Shown here one piece after another: positions 1-11,541 of a stretch of DNA of 64,000 nt; positions within the stretch are counted from its first letter, which is position 1; each line of letters begins with the position of its first letter. The stretch lies in the NCBI GenBank assembly GCA_033961575.1, contig CM066737.1, positions 67,352,771 to 67,416,770 of the forward strand. Reading direction: 5' to 3'. The translations under genes were made by a program, and so were the position numbers. Below the pieces are notes generated by a model. It was not told the DNA's origin, did no database searches, and saw only the letters and a program-made list of their open reading frames with translations. The DNA is from Aselliscus stoliczkanus (taxonomy: Eukaryota > Chordata > Mammalia > Chiroptera > Hipposideridae).

Positions 1-400
1 TAAAGCAAACACTAGTAATGATGGGAGATAAGTCCTCTGAGCTACTATGAAAAAAATATGACTTCATGGCTTTTCTAGAGAATTTACTTTCAATTGACAA
101 ATGTGGTGGCTCCTTGTTTTAACTGAACAATGTCAACATTTGAAAACTAGGTCTTTGGTTTATTTTTTCCCCTCTTCTATTTTAAGAACTACATATTTAA
201 ACATTTCCCTCTGCTGATTCTACATCAAGTAACATTACAAAACAATCAGAAGAAAAAGACCAGAAGTAATAAATGTAAATATTAGCCATTACTTAGAAAA
301 CTAACAATTAGCTGATATAGAATACCACTGATTTTGGAAAGTTGACTCTACCTTGAAATGGATTCAAGGTGAAAAGTAAAACTAACTTGAAAGTAGAAAA
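1..400. other. No recognisable feature
   Basis: AT-rich unique-looking sequence. No open frame with a known motif and no repeat family I can name. Confidence 0.5.
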
Positions 401-409
401 GAGCTTACT

Positions 410-610
410 ATAATTGAATAACTACTATGTATCCTGTAGTTTTATGCATTATTTTATTTATTTTAGGAAATGTTGGAAAATTGATACCATCCCCATTTTA
501 CATTTCTATTTTTCTTAAATTTTTCACATTTCAAAGTTTATTCCCCATTTACTTTTTATTTAATTGAATTTAGGTGAAATGGAAGCTTGAATGAGGTAAA
601 GTCACTATTG
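410..610 (-). repeat. MIR SINE remnant, antisense
   Basis: The order of motifs matches the reverse complement of a mammalian MIR: an ACTACTATGT-like block, a TACCATCCCCATTTTACA block near 485-502, and a GAGGTAAAGTCAC block near 592-604. About 60 bp between them do not match and look like drift or a small insertion. Ancient tRNA-derived SINE, no coding role. Confidence 0.5.
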
Positions 611-993
611 ATAAAATCATTTGGGTTACTCAGAAAACTCAGCTTGAGAAATTCATTATTTGACCCATTTCCATGGATCTTATATTCTTTTCACACATCA
701 AACGACTCAGGTTACTTTACTTGGAGTTTCAGGTGATCTAAGACTTACAACTAAAATCTATATATGCCATATTTTATAAAAAACAAACAACTGTAAGCAA
801 ATAATTTCTCAAAAGCCTGGAAAGATGGTTTATCACAATGGAATACATATATTCTTGAGATTACATTTCTCCTCAGTGTTTTTGCTTTTCACTCACACAA
901 GAAAAAAATAGATGGAATAAACAAAACAGCATTACAATTCAAAAAAACAGTGAGGATAACACAAAGAAAACCAAGTGGGGATGCATGTTTCAA

Positions 994-1226
994 AAGAAAA
1001 ATTGCATAGGTTTCAAGTGTACAGTTCTATTACACATCATCTATATATTGCATTGTATGTTCACCACCCAGTCAGTTCTCCGTCCATCACCATATACTTG
1101 ATCCCCTTTTCTCTCTTCTACCATCCCTTCTCCCCCTTTACACTCTGAAACCACTAATCTGTTGTCTGTGTCTATGAGTTTTTGCGTCTTTGTTTGTCTT
1201 GATCTTGAACCTCTATCCTCCAGAAC
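994..1226 (-). repeat. L1 3' UTR fragment, antisense
   Basis: Contains the reverse complement of a bat L1 3' end (GGTTTCAAGTGTACAGTTCT, then CAGTCAGTTCTCC, then TGTGTCTATGAGTTTTTG). The same block recurs at 28080-28337. Open frames on both strands across this stretch are by-products of the repeat. Confidence 0.75.
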
Positions 1227-1345
1227 TTTGAGGGAAAAAAAATTCCTATTGTTTAAGGCACCTAGTCCATGGTATTTTGTTATAGCAACCCTAGCAGCAG
1301 GCTCTTGGCTCTGCCTGTGTGTGGTACCATTATCAATAATTTTGG
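1226..1345 (+). repeat. MLT1/MST-type LTR 3' end
   Basis: CCTCCAGAACTTTGAGG, then a TTGTTTAAGGCACC block and GGTATTTTGTTATAGCA match the 3' part of an ERVL-MaLR LTR. A longer relative lies at 58510-58940. The rest of the LTR is absent, replaced upstream by antisense L1. Confidence 0.65.
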
Positions 1346-1714
1346 GATTTATTGAGGATTTTTTTATTGAGTGTCTGATATAATCTACTGCTAAGTACAG
1401 CCTTATTAAAATACACCAAATCAACAAGAAAATTTTGATTCAATTAGCTGAACATAGGCAGGCGAGAGTGAGATTGTTTTTAAATATTCCTGTTTTCTGT
1501 ATCATATCTTGGGAAACAAAAATAAAATTGCTGCACAATTATATTCATTGTAATCATGGCTAGCATATGAGCATTGAGAAACTGTCATTTTACTAAATTT
1601 ATCTCAATTCAACATCATCCAATTTTCATCTCAAATTCACTAGAAGAATTGGTCAGTATAACACCTTTATTTTATTGCTCTTTGATCAAAGATTATTATG
1701 ATTTTTAACATAGA

Positions 1715-1915
1715 AGGTAGTCTAGTAAAGTGGAAGAAGACAGGGCACAGAGAGGTCAGAACATAAGGAGGGTAGCCCTGTTCCTAACAGTAGGACATTT
1801 TTTTGAGCCAGGGAATATTACTTCATGTTCCTGAACCTCATTTCATCATCTGAAAAAATGGAGGTTGGAGGGTAAACTAAATAATTTCTAAGGATTTCTC
1901 CAGTTCTGACAATAT
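1715..1915 (+). repeat. MIR SINE remnant
   Basis: Core and 3' MIR motifs in order: AGTAAAGTGGAAGAAGACAG, CCTGAACCTCATTTCATCATC, and AAAAATGGAGG. Diverged, with no poly(A), as expected for this old family. Confidence 0.6.
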
Positions 1916-1929
1916 ATTATCCCAAAATA

Positions 1930-3235
1930 ATGTTCTTTTTATATAATATGTTCTGTTTATTTTACTTGAATTCAATTATGCCAGTCATAAATGAACACAT
2001 TTAACATGCATATGGACATCACAAGTAACACAGTTCTACCATTAGATGGTTCATTTTCAATGTCATAAATACATATCAATTAAAAATAAAACTAATATCT
2101 AATTAGCATTTTGTCAACTTAATAAATTCTAATGAATTTGAATCAGTTTTTGTTTCTGCTTAATATTTTATAAAGACATTTAATGATAGCAAGATCACCA
2201 CTTTTATGTATCACTTTAAAGGTATATACTTATATTCTCTGAATGAATACAGTAAAATCATTCAGTAAAAACAAGTTTTACTCAATTATTTTAGTCAACA
2301 TTAAGTCTAAAGCTATACTGGGAAACATAAAGGAATAATTTTTTAGGTATCTGATTAATATTATTAATTTAACTAACCAACCAGGATGACTCTGGGTAGA
2401 TATAACCTAAGCATAACACAGGAATAAAACAGTGTTTTTGTGATTTACCTTTAATGTCTACCTGTTTATTTTCTCTCAACATCACTGCTAACAGAATTTC
2501 TCATTCCACTGGGAATTAAGAGTTCTCATGTTCCTAACACAAAATATCTCATCTCATTTAAGCACTGTTTATCTTGTGAGACATGATTTTAAAACACCTA
2601 TATCAATGACATTACAAGGGACTGCCTTGGATCATAATGGCAAACATTAGTGTTAGTTGTGTTCATGGCAGGAAAAAGCAGCTTATCAGTATGGAAATTA
2701 CTATGTAAAAATGATCTTTAAAAAATGAGAATGGAATTTTACTTCTTCAAAGATTTAACAGATTTCACTTCCTAAACATCTAGCAGCCAGAGAAACATTT
2801 AAATATATGTTTTAAATGTTTCCCAAACAAATGTAAATATATTCATAGTTTGAGATACAAAACAGGAATTGTACAAAAGACAGACAGTCACTAACCACAG
2901 CATTTATCAGGTAGTATTTCTTTAAATGAAATGCACATACATAGTACCAAAATTGTGCCTTTTGTTTAGATTTATCTCACTTGAAAGTCCTAGAAAATAC
3001 TGTATAAATGATCATTTTAGAGAGGGAGATATAAAAATCCAGTGAATTTTAGAATCCTATATATTGGAGAATCGATGACCACAGTTCCCTTCCTGAAACT
3101 GTCACACATTTGCTTTGCAACACTGGAATTTTCCTCTGTTTTACCCTATTATCTTCCACCTTAAGAGCAGAATTTTTTGGCACTTCCTCTATTCATGTCA
3201 TTGAAAATGTATTGTGCTAGGGTTTCACCTTCATA
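1930..3235. other. No recognisable feature
   Basis: About 1.3 kb of AT-rich DNA with many stops in all frames. A short AT palindrome (ACATTTAAATATATG and its partner, about 2799-2823) is the only local structure seen. Confidence 0.45.
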
Positions 3236-3239
3236 ACTG

Positions 3240-3880
3240 TTATCTTCTTCTATGTGTTCTTCTTGAGTAATGTCATCGGTTCTAATCACTTCAAATACTG
3301 TATATCCTGTCATGACTCCCACATCTGTAATCTCCAAGTTCGAATTCTTTCAGAACTCAAGGCCTATATTTCTAGCTACCTCCTGAACATCTTCATCGTG
3401 ATGTTTTACACTTATATTAAAGTGATGTCTCCAAACTCATGCCCATTACCTTCTGCCTAAAGTTTGCTGCCCCCCGCCATATATCCTACTTGTGTTGAAA
3501 TCAGAGCTTAGCTAGAAACTATTGTTCCATTATCAAATTTTTACTTGTGTCATATTCAATCTCCATATTCAGTAAATAATTTCCTCAGCTTTTTATCTCT
3601 TATATTTCTCTTGAATTTATTCTCTATCTGTTCGCATGGTTTAGGCTCTTAAGAAATTTAATATGTGCATATGTGCTTAGCTTATTCCAATATTTTTTCC
3701 ATTCAGCTGCTAGAATTATTTTTAAACCCAAATCTGGTTTAAAAGTATCATTCAGGACTTTAGGGGGTACACTGTGCTACACTGCCTAAAGGATAATTTT
3801 TCATTTCCTTAGGATGACATACAAGGCCCTTCACAATTTATGCCTCGTACCTTAATCTCTAGTTTATTTAAAATAAAATG
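3240..3880 (+). repeat. LINE L2 3' part, diverged
   Basis: Segments resemble the end of L2 ORF2 (CATGACTCCCACATCTGTA, CTCCTGAACATCTTCATCG) and the L2 3' UTR (AACCCAAATCTGG near 3727, then ATGACATACAAGGCCCTTCA near 3813). The 68-codon open frame at 3254-3460 is probably a leftover of this LINE, not a host gene. Confidence 0.6.
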
Positions 3881-3949
3881 AAACAAACAAACAACAAAAC
3901 TGCTCTATCTAATAAACTCTGATTTTATATTTCTTTTCTTAAAATCATG

Positions 3950-4556
3950 GGGTAAAAATTGACTTCCAGCATGCCACCTGAGGAGCATGACACCATACTC
4001 ATTCCCAAGGAAAACTGATGAAATGTATAAAAGAACAGCATTTAAAGTCTCTGGAAATGGTCCTAGGACATCCAACAGATGAAGAAATAATTATTCAAGA
4101 AAATCTACTCAAATTCGGTAAAAACAGAGAGTCTGCAGTATTTGAACACTTGTCTTTCCTTCCCCTCCCAGGTCAGCAAGACTAAAACTTCATTGCACAC
4201 TGGTGCAGCCAAGATCACATGGCTCCCTTTTTCCCAGGTACCAATCGTAGCACTCTTTCTGGGAGAGGTCAATATTTTTCATTCAGCCCCCAGGTAGCTG
4301 CCTGTTGCTGAGACTAAGCTACAGGTGAATGCAGCTGAGAGACAGGGGCTCCCTTCTTCCATCCAGCCTTCGTTCATGGGATGGAGACAGTCTTGGACTA
4401 GATGCCTCTGAGAATATTAGGGCTGCAATCGGCCCTGCCCCAGCTTGTAAAACAGCCTTTCCACACTATGAGAGGAAGGCTGAGGTTTGAAACTCCTGTG
4501 ATTGCCTACCCTCTCCTTCACCAAAACCTCAGCTCCTAAAGCAAGAGCATCACTCA
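3950..4556. repeat. Unclassified GC-richer segment, possibly old L1 5' region
   Basis: Higher GC than its surroundings from about 4140 to 4545, with a phrase near 4055-4085 resembling HAL1/L1M sequence. It precedes an L1 ORF2 remnant on the same strand, so an old L1 5' region or ORF1 is possible. No motif settles it. Confidence 0.3.
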
Positions 4557-4571
4557 AAGACAATTACACCA

Positions 4572-4681
4572 GGGCAGGCCTAGTGGCGCGGTGGTTAAGC
4601 GCTGGCTTGGGAAGCCAGCAGCCCTGGTTTTGGTCCCACATACCAGGGCCAGTGACACTGCCCTCAAAAAATAAACAAAAT

Positions 4682-4686
<5 letters not shown>
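4572..4686 (+). mobile_element. Short tRNA-derived SINE
   Basis: tRNA-like head with an A-box region (TAGTGGCGCGGTGGTTAAG) and a B-box-like GGTTTTGGTCCC, ending CACTGCCCTC followed by an A-rich tail that runs into (TA)n. TSD AGACAATTACACCA at 4558-4571 and AGACAATGACACCA at 4735-4748, one mismatch. Head-only form of the SINE whose long form is at 9975, 19947, 25959 and 33248. Confidence 0.9.

Positions 4687-4732
<46 letters not shown>
4687..4732. repeat. (TA)n microsatellite
   Basis: Perfect TA dinucleotide run that grew from the tail of the SINE just upstream and stops at its 3' TSD. The Tyr-Ile-rich open frames on both strands here are artefacts. Confidence 0.95.
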
Positions 4733-4737
<5 letters not shown>

Positions 4738-4813
4738 CAATGACACCAATCCAGACCAGAAGCTTTCACTGTTGAATTCTACCAAACACATTAAGGAGAA
4801 TTAACACCAATTC

Positions 4814-4930
4814 TTTTTTTTTTTTTTAGAGGGCAGTGTCACTGGCCCTCATATGTGGGACCCGCCTGACCGAACCGGGGCTGCTGGCTTCCCAAGCCAG
4901 CACTTAACCACCGCGCCACTTGTTCGGCCC
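4814..4930 (-). mobile_element. Short SINE, 3' half of a dimer
   Basis: Reverse complement of the tRNA-like SINE head, with its poly(A) seen as T at 4814-4827. The left TSD ACACCAATTCTTT (4804-4816) has its partner only beyond the second SINE, at 5087-5099, so this copy and the next probably inserted as one unit. Confidence 0.85.
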
Positions 4931-5086
4931 AAAGTGTATGTTTTTCTTTTTGTTTGTTTGGGTTTTTTTTGTTTGTTTGTTTGGTTTTTTGAGGGCAGTG
5001 TCACTGGCCCTCATATGTGGGACCCTGAACCGGGGCCGCTGGCTTCCGAAGCCAGCGTTTAACCACCGCGCCACTCGGCCGGCCCA
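4931..5086 (-). mobile_element. Short SINE, 5' half of a dimer
   Basis: Second tRNA-like head in the same orientation (body 4992-5086), joined to the first by a ~60-bp linker that reads as AAAC-rich on the minus strand (4931-4991). No separate TSD surrounds it. The box B region reads GAACCGGGGCC on the plus strand. Confidence 0.85.
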
Positions 5087-5546
5087 CACCAATTCTTTAT
5101 AAATGCTTCCGAAGAACTAGAAGAGCCAGGAAACATTTCCTAACTCATTGAATGAGGACAGCAATAACTTTATACTAAAACAAGACAAAAAAAAAATACC
5201 ACAAGAAAACTACAGAACAATACCGCTCATGATTATGAAAACAAACATTCTGGAAAAAAAAATTAGTAAACCAATATAGCAACATATAAGAATAATTATA
5301 CACCATGACCAAATGGGATTTATCCCAGAAATGCAAGAGTAGTTCAACATACAAATTTCAATCATACAACACATCAATAAAAGAAAGGACAAAAATCCAC
5401 ATTGTTATTAATAGAAATAGAATTTTTTTTTTTTTTTTTTTTTTACAAAACCCAACACCTTTTCATGGCAAAAATACTCAACAAACTAAGAATAGAAGGG
5501 AACTTCCTCAACCTAATAAAGGGCATTTATTAAAAACCCACAGCTT

Positions 5547-5690
5547 GGGCCGGCCGAGTGGCTCAATTGGTTAAGAGCTCGCTCAAGAGTGCGAGTTGAG
5601 CTCTGAGCAACAGCGGTTCAATGCCAGCCTGAGTTGAGTTGCCGTTGAGCTGCCAACAGGTGGCAGGATGGCTCAGCTAAAAAACAAAAC
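5547..5690 (+). mobile_element. VES-like tRNA SINE, different subfamily
   Basis: Starts GGGCCGGCCGAGTGGCTCAA and has a TTGGTTAAGAGCTCG A-box region, but a different body from the short SINE (GCTCAGCTAAAAAAC end, then AAAAC repeats). TSD-like ACCCACAGCT before it and ACCCACCGCT after it. It sits in the L1 ORF2 remnant. Confidence 0.75.
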
Positions 5691-6257
5691 AAAACAAACC
5701 CACCGCTAACATTATAATTGTTATAATTGATGGTGAAAGATTGCATGCATTATTGCTAAGACCAGAATCACAACAATGATGTCCACTCTTTACATTTCTA
5801 TTCAACATTGTACTAGAGATTCTTGCTAGGACATTTATGCAGAAAGTTAAATAAAATACATCCAATTGGAAAAGAAGTAAAACCTTTTCTATTTGCAGAT
5901 GACATGATCTTTTATATAGCAAACCCAAGTAATCCACTAAAAATAATTAGGACTAATAAAAAAAAGGTCAGAAAGGTTGTAGGATATAAAATTAATATAT
6001 AAAAATCAGTTGTATTCATTAATTCATTTGTTTTTTTTGTTTGCATTTAGATAAAACAAATATAAGTAACATCACGTATTTAACTTTTGGACTTATAATT
6101 TGTTTATGCCCTCTGAGTTCCATAATTGCTTGCAGTTCAGTGTTTATTTTACCATTTTATTCATGAATTAAATATTTTGGCATTTATCAGTCGCAAAATT
6201 TAAGTTACTGTTCATGCTTATTTTCTCCATATTCCTGGTTTCAGTGACATTTTTCTT

Positions 6258-6369
6258 TTTCTTTTTCTTTTTTTGGAGGGCAGTGTCAGTGGCCCTCAGA
6301 TGTGGGACCCGAACCTGGGCCACTGGCTTCCCAGGCCAGCACTTAACCACCGTGCCACTCAGCCGGCCC
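6258..6369 (-). mobile_element. Short tRNA-derived SINE
   Basis: Antisense copy with a C/T-rich tail complement and a full head ending in AGCCGGCCC. TSD CAGTGACATTTTTCTT at 6242-6257 and 6369-6384. Confidence 0.9.
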
Positions 6370-6399
6370 AGTGACATTTTTCTTAATTCTTCATGAAAC

Positions 6400-7000
6400 T
6401 ACATTCATCTATAATATTTAATCCAATTCATTAATAAACATAATAGCTGACTTCTTTTTAGGTAGTTACCACTTTGGCTTCCAGAGAATAGTTTAAAATA
6501 GCTGAATGAGAAAAGGAAACTTCAAAATTTCTGTGGCTCTGTTAGCTTTTACAGTGTGAGATGCTTCATTGTACAAAACTCAAGATAAAAATAGCATCAT
6601 GCTCACTGAGGATGGCAAGCATATGTTTCTCTAGGGCCTTGAATCTAATAATTACAATCTATTTTTATGTATCTCTAAACACTAATTCTCTGAGAGGATG
6701 CCCTTGTTTTACAAGGGAAAATACTGAAGTATTCCTGATGAGAATTAGCATATAGCAGTTGCAAAACAATAGTTTATGAAAATTTCTCTTTGCAGTCACT
6801 CTAGGTCCACTTGTATTACCCCAGGATCATAGCTCCTAAAATGTATAAATAAAATAGTAATATCCATTACTGTGGAGAGTTGGAATGTTTGGAGTAGTTG
6901 TGTCCTTAAGTAATGTCTACATGCCCTAAAAAGGGTGGGAGTTTTTAAAGCAGACTAGAGTAAAAGTCATTTATACTCCAAGAATTACTACCAGGGCAAA
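6400..7000. other. No recognisable feature
   Basis: AT-rich DNA without a recognisable repeat or coding signal. Confidence 0.45.
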
Positions 7001-7009
7001 ACTCTCTAA

Positions 7010-7395
7010 TATATTTAATACATTTTTATTTTGGAATCATTTTAGATTTCCAGAGACATTGCACAGCTAGTACAGATAGGTCCCCTATATTTCACACACA
7101 TTTTCCCTCTTACATGAGTATGATACATTTGCCACAGCTAATGAACCAATACACTATTATAAACTAATTTATGCTATATTGGAATTTCTTTAATTTTTAC
7201 CTAATGCCTTTTTCTGCCCCTGGATCTTACCCACAATTCCACATTACAATTAGTCATTGTGTACCCTTTAGGCTCCTCCTGGGTGTGTCAGTTTGTCAGA
7301 CTTTTCTTGTTTTTGGTAACCCTGATAATTTTGAGAATTACTGGTCAGGTATTTTGAGAATTACTGGTCAGGTATTCAATTTGGGAAAAACCCAA
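7010..7395 (-). repeat. Old L1M 3' end, antisense
   Basis: Matches the reverse complement of old mammalian L1M 3' UTR: GATTTCCAGAGACATTGCAC, CCACAATTCCACATTACAAT, AGGCTCCTCCTGGGTGTGTC, GAGAATTACTGGTCAGGTA. It contains a perfect 23-bp tandem duplication at 7328-7350 and 7351-7373. Confidence 0.65.
7328..7373. repeat. 23-bp perfect tandem duplication
   Basis: Two identical adjacent 23-bp units, each ending ACTGGTCAGGT, in an otherwise old and diverged L1M fragment. Confidence 0.95.
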
Positions 7396-7785
7396 TATTT
7401 TTAAATTTGAATTTCATAGCAGAAGACACAAAGATGTGTTTCTACGTGCCAACATAGCCTTTGAAAATGTGTTTTCAAAAAACTTTAGTTCTAAGTTCAA
7501 AAGAGACCAAATAAGTGAAGTAAATCTTCAACTTTCTATTTTAGGCTACCATATGTCAACATTAACTGATTAGACACATTTCTAAAGCAAATAAAACCTG
7601 GATCTTTCATGTTTTGTGTTTGATTTTTATTAGACTATTTTACCAAGGATCTTTTCATTAGAAGGTTGCATTTGTTTCCTCTTTATCTGCTTTACATTTG
7701 TCTTTTTTGTCTTTTTACAACATAACTGAAACTTTGTTATCTTGGCATAAAGATATCTTATGGCTAGAAATATAATTAGAATTAT
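7396..7785. other. No recognisable feature
   Basis: AT-rich DNA with no recognisable element. Confidence 0.45.
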
Positions 7786-7803
7786 ATAAAAAATGCAAAA
7801 TGT

Positions 7804-7923
7804 GGGCCGGCTGAGTGGTGCAGTGGTTAAGAGCTGGTTTGGGATGCCAGTGGCCCAGGTTTGGGACCCACATATGAAGGCCAGTGACACTGCCCTCAAA
7901 AATAAATAAATAAATGAATAAAA
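7804..7923 (+). mobile_element. Short tRNA-derived SINE
   Basis: Head GGGCCGGCTGAGTGGTGC, end CACTGCCCTC, then an AAATA-rich tail. The TSD ATAAAAAATGCAAAATGT is an exact 18-bp match at 7786-7803 and 7924-7941. Confidence 0.92.
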
Positions 7924-7944
7924 ATAAAAAATGCAAAATGTTGA

Positions 7945-9865
7945 CCAAAATTCCCAATTTCTCAGAATTTGTTTTTATACCCCTGACATTTTAAGAAAAT
8001 GCATAAATCACAATGACAATAAACTTAAAGCAGGAATTTATTCCCCAAATAACTTTCAAGTTATGTTCCTAATAATAGAGGATTCATTTCATTACCCCAT
8101 ATTTTGTACACCTAATTTACCACAGTGTATCCAGTTTGGTTTGACCATATTAAATCTGATATCAATACTATTATAATATATTTACAGTTAAAATATTTTT
8201 GTTCATGTGTAAATGATTATCGTAATGCAACAAATGTAGTATGTGGTTTATTTATATTTATTTTATGCAAAAAATTGTGTCACTAAATTTAATGCTAATT
8301 TACTAATTTACTGTTATCTTCTATAAAGTGGCAGCAATGACATCAGGGTAAAAAAATATTAAAGATTCAAAGGTACCTGCCTAAGTCCTTTTCACTCAAT
8401 AATTAATTTACAAGATACATATTTTAGGGTAAGTGTGACCAAGTAATTTATCAACTAATTGATGAGGTGGAATTCTAAAACTCAAAGAAAATGCATTAAC
8501 TACTGTATTTTGATTTCCCCATTTCCAAAATAGGAATTGCATTTTTGCTTGTATATCTAGTGAGGGGAGTAAGAACTGGCCAATCTAGAAGGCTCTGAAA
8601 TCCTTAGAGCAAAATACACACACACGTAAAATATTTAAGTTTTTACTCTTATTAGAATAGAAATGGAACTTTAAGTTTAAAAAGTGATTGCATCCATTCT
8701 AATTCCAAAGTGACTCATTAAATTTGATTCAATATTGCATTGTTTTGCTTTTAGTCACATTGGAATATTCCACTTACATGAAAAACTGTGTTGTATGCCA
8801 CTCAGCACACACAATTTTTTTAAACTTGACATCCAAAATGACATCTGGGTGCCACAGAATACTGCCTGCTTCTTCATTTTTCTCCTCACTTTATTTTCCA
8901 TAGAAGAATCTTTCATGCAGTAAAATATTAGCTGAAGCAAGCTTATGGTCAATTATAGCTTTGGTCATTGTTAGCCCACTTGAGCACACAGAAATCTAAT
9001 AGTAGATGTTTCCAGAAATTCATAGAATGTAACATGTAATATATATATATTTCCTGTCAGCTTAACTTTTCCTGGGTAAGTAAACATATAATGTTGTTCC
9101 TGCTTGAGAATTTTTAGCCATGAAATATGATAACCATGATATAAGAAACCATACAGTTTACAAATCCTTAACGGAAAAGAACATTTTAATTTGATTAGCT
9201 CTCTAAAATTGTTTGGTAATGGCTATTGCAGATACAGCAGAGGGATGCACTAGCTGTAATTAGAGTATTGGACAGTTTAACAAATAACATATTATATTCC
9301 ACAACATTTACCAAGCATTTTCTGTTTCCTTCTTTCAAGGGACAGTTTTAAAAATCTCTACACAGATGCACACATGTACAGCATGACAACTACCTTGGCA
9401 AAAGGCTCTTTGTTTTCCTGAATAGTTCCATTATGATCTTCAGTCAGTGGCTGTTATTGATTCCTGAAACAAATATGATTCTTTCTCGGTTTTATTAGGC
9501 AGGCTCTCTCTTGTTAATTACTCTTAGTTCCAATCACTTTGTATTTCATTAAGTTCAACAAATTGAAGGAATTAAATAAATAATTCATGCTGTATTCCCA
9601 CTGCAGCTATCTTTCCTCTATTTTTCAGTTCTTTGAATACTAATAAATAAAAAAGGGATTTTCTTCTTTGCCTATTGTTCTCAATAACGACTGTGTGTGT
9701 GTGTTAAGGGGGATGGTTTAGTGGTGCAGTGCACGAACAGTAAAGATTTCATAGCAAGAGGTAGGAAGACACTATTTTCCTTGAACATTTTCTTTTTGAC
9801 TTTTCTTGTTTTCCTTTTGAGGAAGTTGTTGCTCCAGAACATCACAGTTTCATTTGATTATCTAG
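7945..9865. other. No recognisable feature
   Basis: About 1.9 kb of AT-rich DNA. A short CA run (8618-8625) and a TA run (9041-9050) are present. The longest open frames are 62-81 codons with no motif. Confidence 0.45.
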
Positions 9866-9868
9866 AGA

Positions 9869-9869
9869 T

Positions 9870-9901
<32 letters not shown>
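9869..9901. repeat. (TTTA)n microsatellite
   Basis: About eight TTTA units. Confidence 0.95.
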
Positions 9902-9974
9902 TTATTATATTTTTATCATCTTCAATGTGCCAGAAGTCTCCGATTTTTTTTCAACATTTAAAATAGAACAAGAG

Positions 9975-10411
9975 TGGGCCAGCCTAATGGTGAGTTGGTT
10001 AAGAGCTGGCTTGGGACGCCAGCGGCCCCGGTTTCGATTCCACATATAACGGCCAGTGACACTGCCCTCTACAGCTAAGATGGTGAACAAGCTCCACCTG
10101 GATCTGGGCTGCTGTGAGTCCCGGGACGGCATAGGTGCAGCCCCGGCTGCAGTGGGCTGCCATAGGCTACAGTGAGTGGCCGGCAGCCAGCGTGAGTGGC
10201 TGGCAGCCGGTGTGAGCTGTCAAGAGCTGCTGGCTACCACCAATCTGCCTCACCTGGGAAGAGCGCAATGATGTTACCAATGTGGGCCAGTGAAGCAACG
10301 TCCTCCACAACTAGACTGAAGAACAAAAGGACAGCAACTTCTCTGTTCCCCTTCCCCAGTTCCCCAATGCTGTTCCCCTCCCCCAATTCCCTAATAAAAT
10401 CTTAAAAAAAA
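9975..10411 (+). mobile_element. Long (full-length) SINE, VES-related tail
   Basis: tRNA-like head, then a GC-rich body: CTCCACCTGG, repeated GTGAGTGGC-GGCAGCC units, GAAGAGCGCAATGATG, CAACTAGACTGAAGAACAAA. The tail is CCCTAATAAAATCTTAAAA. TSD AAATAGAACAAGAG, exact, at 9961-9974 and 10412-10425. Open frames here on both strands are SINE artefacts. Confidence 0.93.
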
Positions 10412-10429
10412 AAATAGAACAAGAGATAA

Positions 10430-11055
10430 TCTGACCTAACATGTAGTACATAGGAATGACTTCCTTAAAAAGATGGCATAAGTAGAAATAAAATGAGAGT
10501 GACAGCATTTAAAGGACAGTGTGCAGGCAAAATTCTCCAACAACATGTAAATCCATTAAGCATGTTTCCAATTATAAATTCTCCATTGTTTTCAGTAAAA
10601 AGTTACCATTCGACTGTTATGGGACTTAAAATAATGTTTCTAAAGTGTAAGGTTTTTTTGTTTTTTGCTTTTGGTTTTTCTGCAGCAGAATCTAAGTCTT
10701 CATGTATTGATCAAGCAATCTCAGCCAGTTGATTAATTCTAAAATGCAAATGACTCTTCACATCCATAATCCAGAGAGACAAGATTAAATTGTATGTTTT
10801 ATATATCTAATACAACTATTATTTGTAAAACACAGTATTATATATAATGGCCCATCTTTTCTTGGCAGGCATATGGCCATTTACTAATACTTAACCAAAG
10901 AGATACACTTCACTCTACATTCTTTCTATTCAGAGCTGATTTTCTAAATAGTCTCCATGGCAGATAGTTAAAAAAAAAAATATTCCTTAAAAAATATCTT
11001 GCTTTCTTTGGTAGTTATGCTTTCTAGAATAATGAGAAATACACAGCCTACATCA
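10430..11055. other. No recognisable feature
   Basis: AT-rich DNA with an 11-bp A run at 10970-10980. Nothing assignable. Confidence 0.45.
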
Positions 11056-11080
11056 TTTTTGTTTGTTTGTTTGTTTGTTT
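11056..11080. repeat. (TTTG)n microsatellite
   Basis: Five to six TTTG units. Confidence 0.9.
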
Positions 11081-11129
11081 CCTCAGAAATACTTTCTCTT
11101 GAACTTGCAGACCAAAGAACTTGATTACA

Positions 11130-11290
11130 TGAATACTTGATTCAAATGAACTTGATTGGCTGTTCTAAAACAAATTAGCCTAGGGAGCATTTGAGACCTT
11201 CCTCCCTGGCATGTTTCCTCAGTTTAGCGCAGATAAACTCTTATAAAACTTCTCTACAGGTTTGAAAATTTACTTACATTGACATTTACT
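11130..11290 (+). repeat. Left LTR-like remnant (R/U5 part)
   Basis: The block GGAGCATTTGAGACC to GATAAACTCTTATAAAA matches the right-hand copy. U3 seems missing. It ends just before a PBS-like sequence, as expected for U5. Confidence 0.45.
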
Positions 11291-11315
11291 TGGCATAGTG
11301 CAGCAGGATTCTGAA
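11291..11315 (+). promoter_or_regulatory. Possible retroviral primer-binding site
   Basis: TGGCATAG followed by CAGGATTCTGAA begins with the TGG that pairs with a tRNA CCA end. It then has a GGATTC-like T-arm complement, loosely like tRNA-Arg. Only partial similarity. Confidence 0.3.
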
Positions 11316-11529
11316 GAAGCCTACCCAGGACTACTCTGTGGACCGGGACTCAGTTCAGGGCTAGGAACAACCTAGGGTCCATTGTGCTCACCAGCTCCCT
11401 GCTTCACATCAGGCGAACTTGCATGAGTTTTCTCTTGGAATTGTGAGTCTCCTGGCTTTAAGTAGGAGGCCATGACTTTATTTGAGTTGTTCTTATAAAA
11501 TCCTCGAAGTGGATAAGGGTTGAGATAAC

Positions 11530-11541
11530 CCGGGGGGGGGG
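11530..11541. repeat. Poly-G run
   Basis: CCC followed by ten G (11532-11541). It is an isolated homopolymer prone to length variation. Confidence 0.85.

Larger units (their letters stand above)
4733..6033 (+). pseudogene. Ancient L1 ORF2 fragment (RT domain)
   Basis: Broken copy of L1 ORF2, the reverse transcriptase/endonuclease of the LINE-1 retrotransposon. Recognisable stretches are a block near 4777-4800 and 5098-5140, the ATGACCAAATGGGATTTATC block at 5305-5324, and the catalytic RT box, read as LFADDM, at about 5886-5903 (TTTGCAGATGACATG). Stops and frameshifts are frequent. It is interrupted by a dimeric SINE (4814-5086), a 22-base T run (5423-5444) that replaces expected L1 sequence, and another SINE (5547-5690). 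Not functional. Confidence 0.8.
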
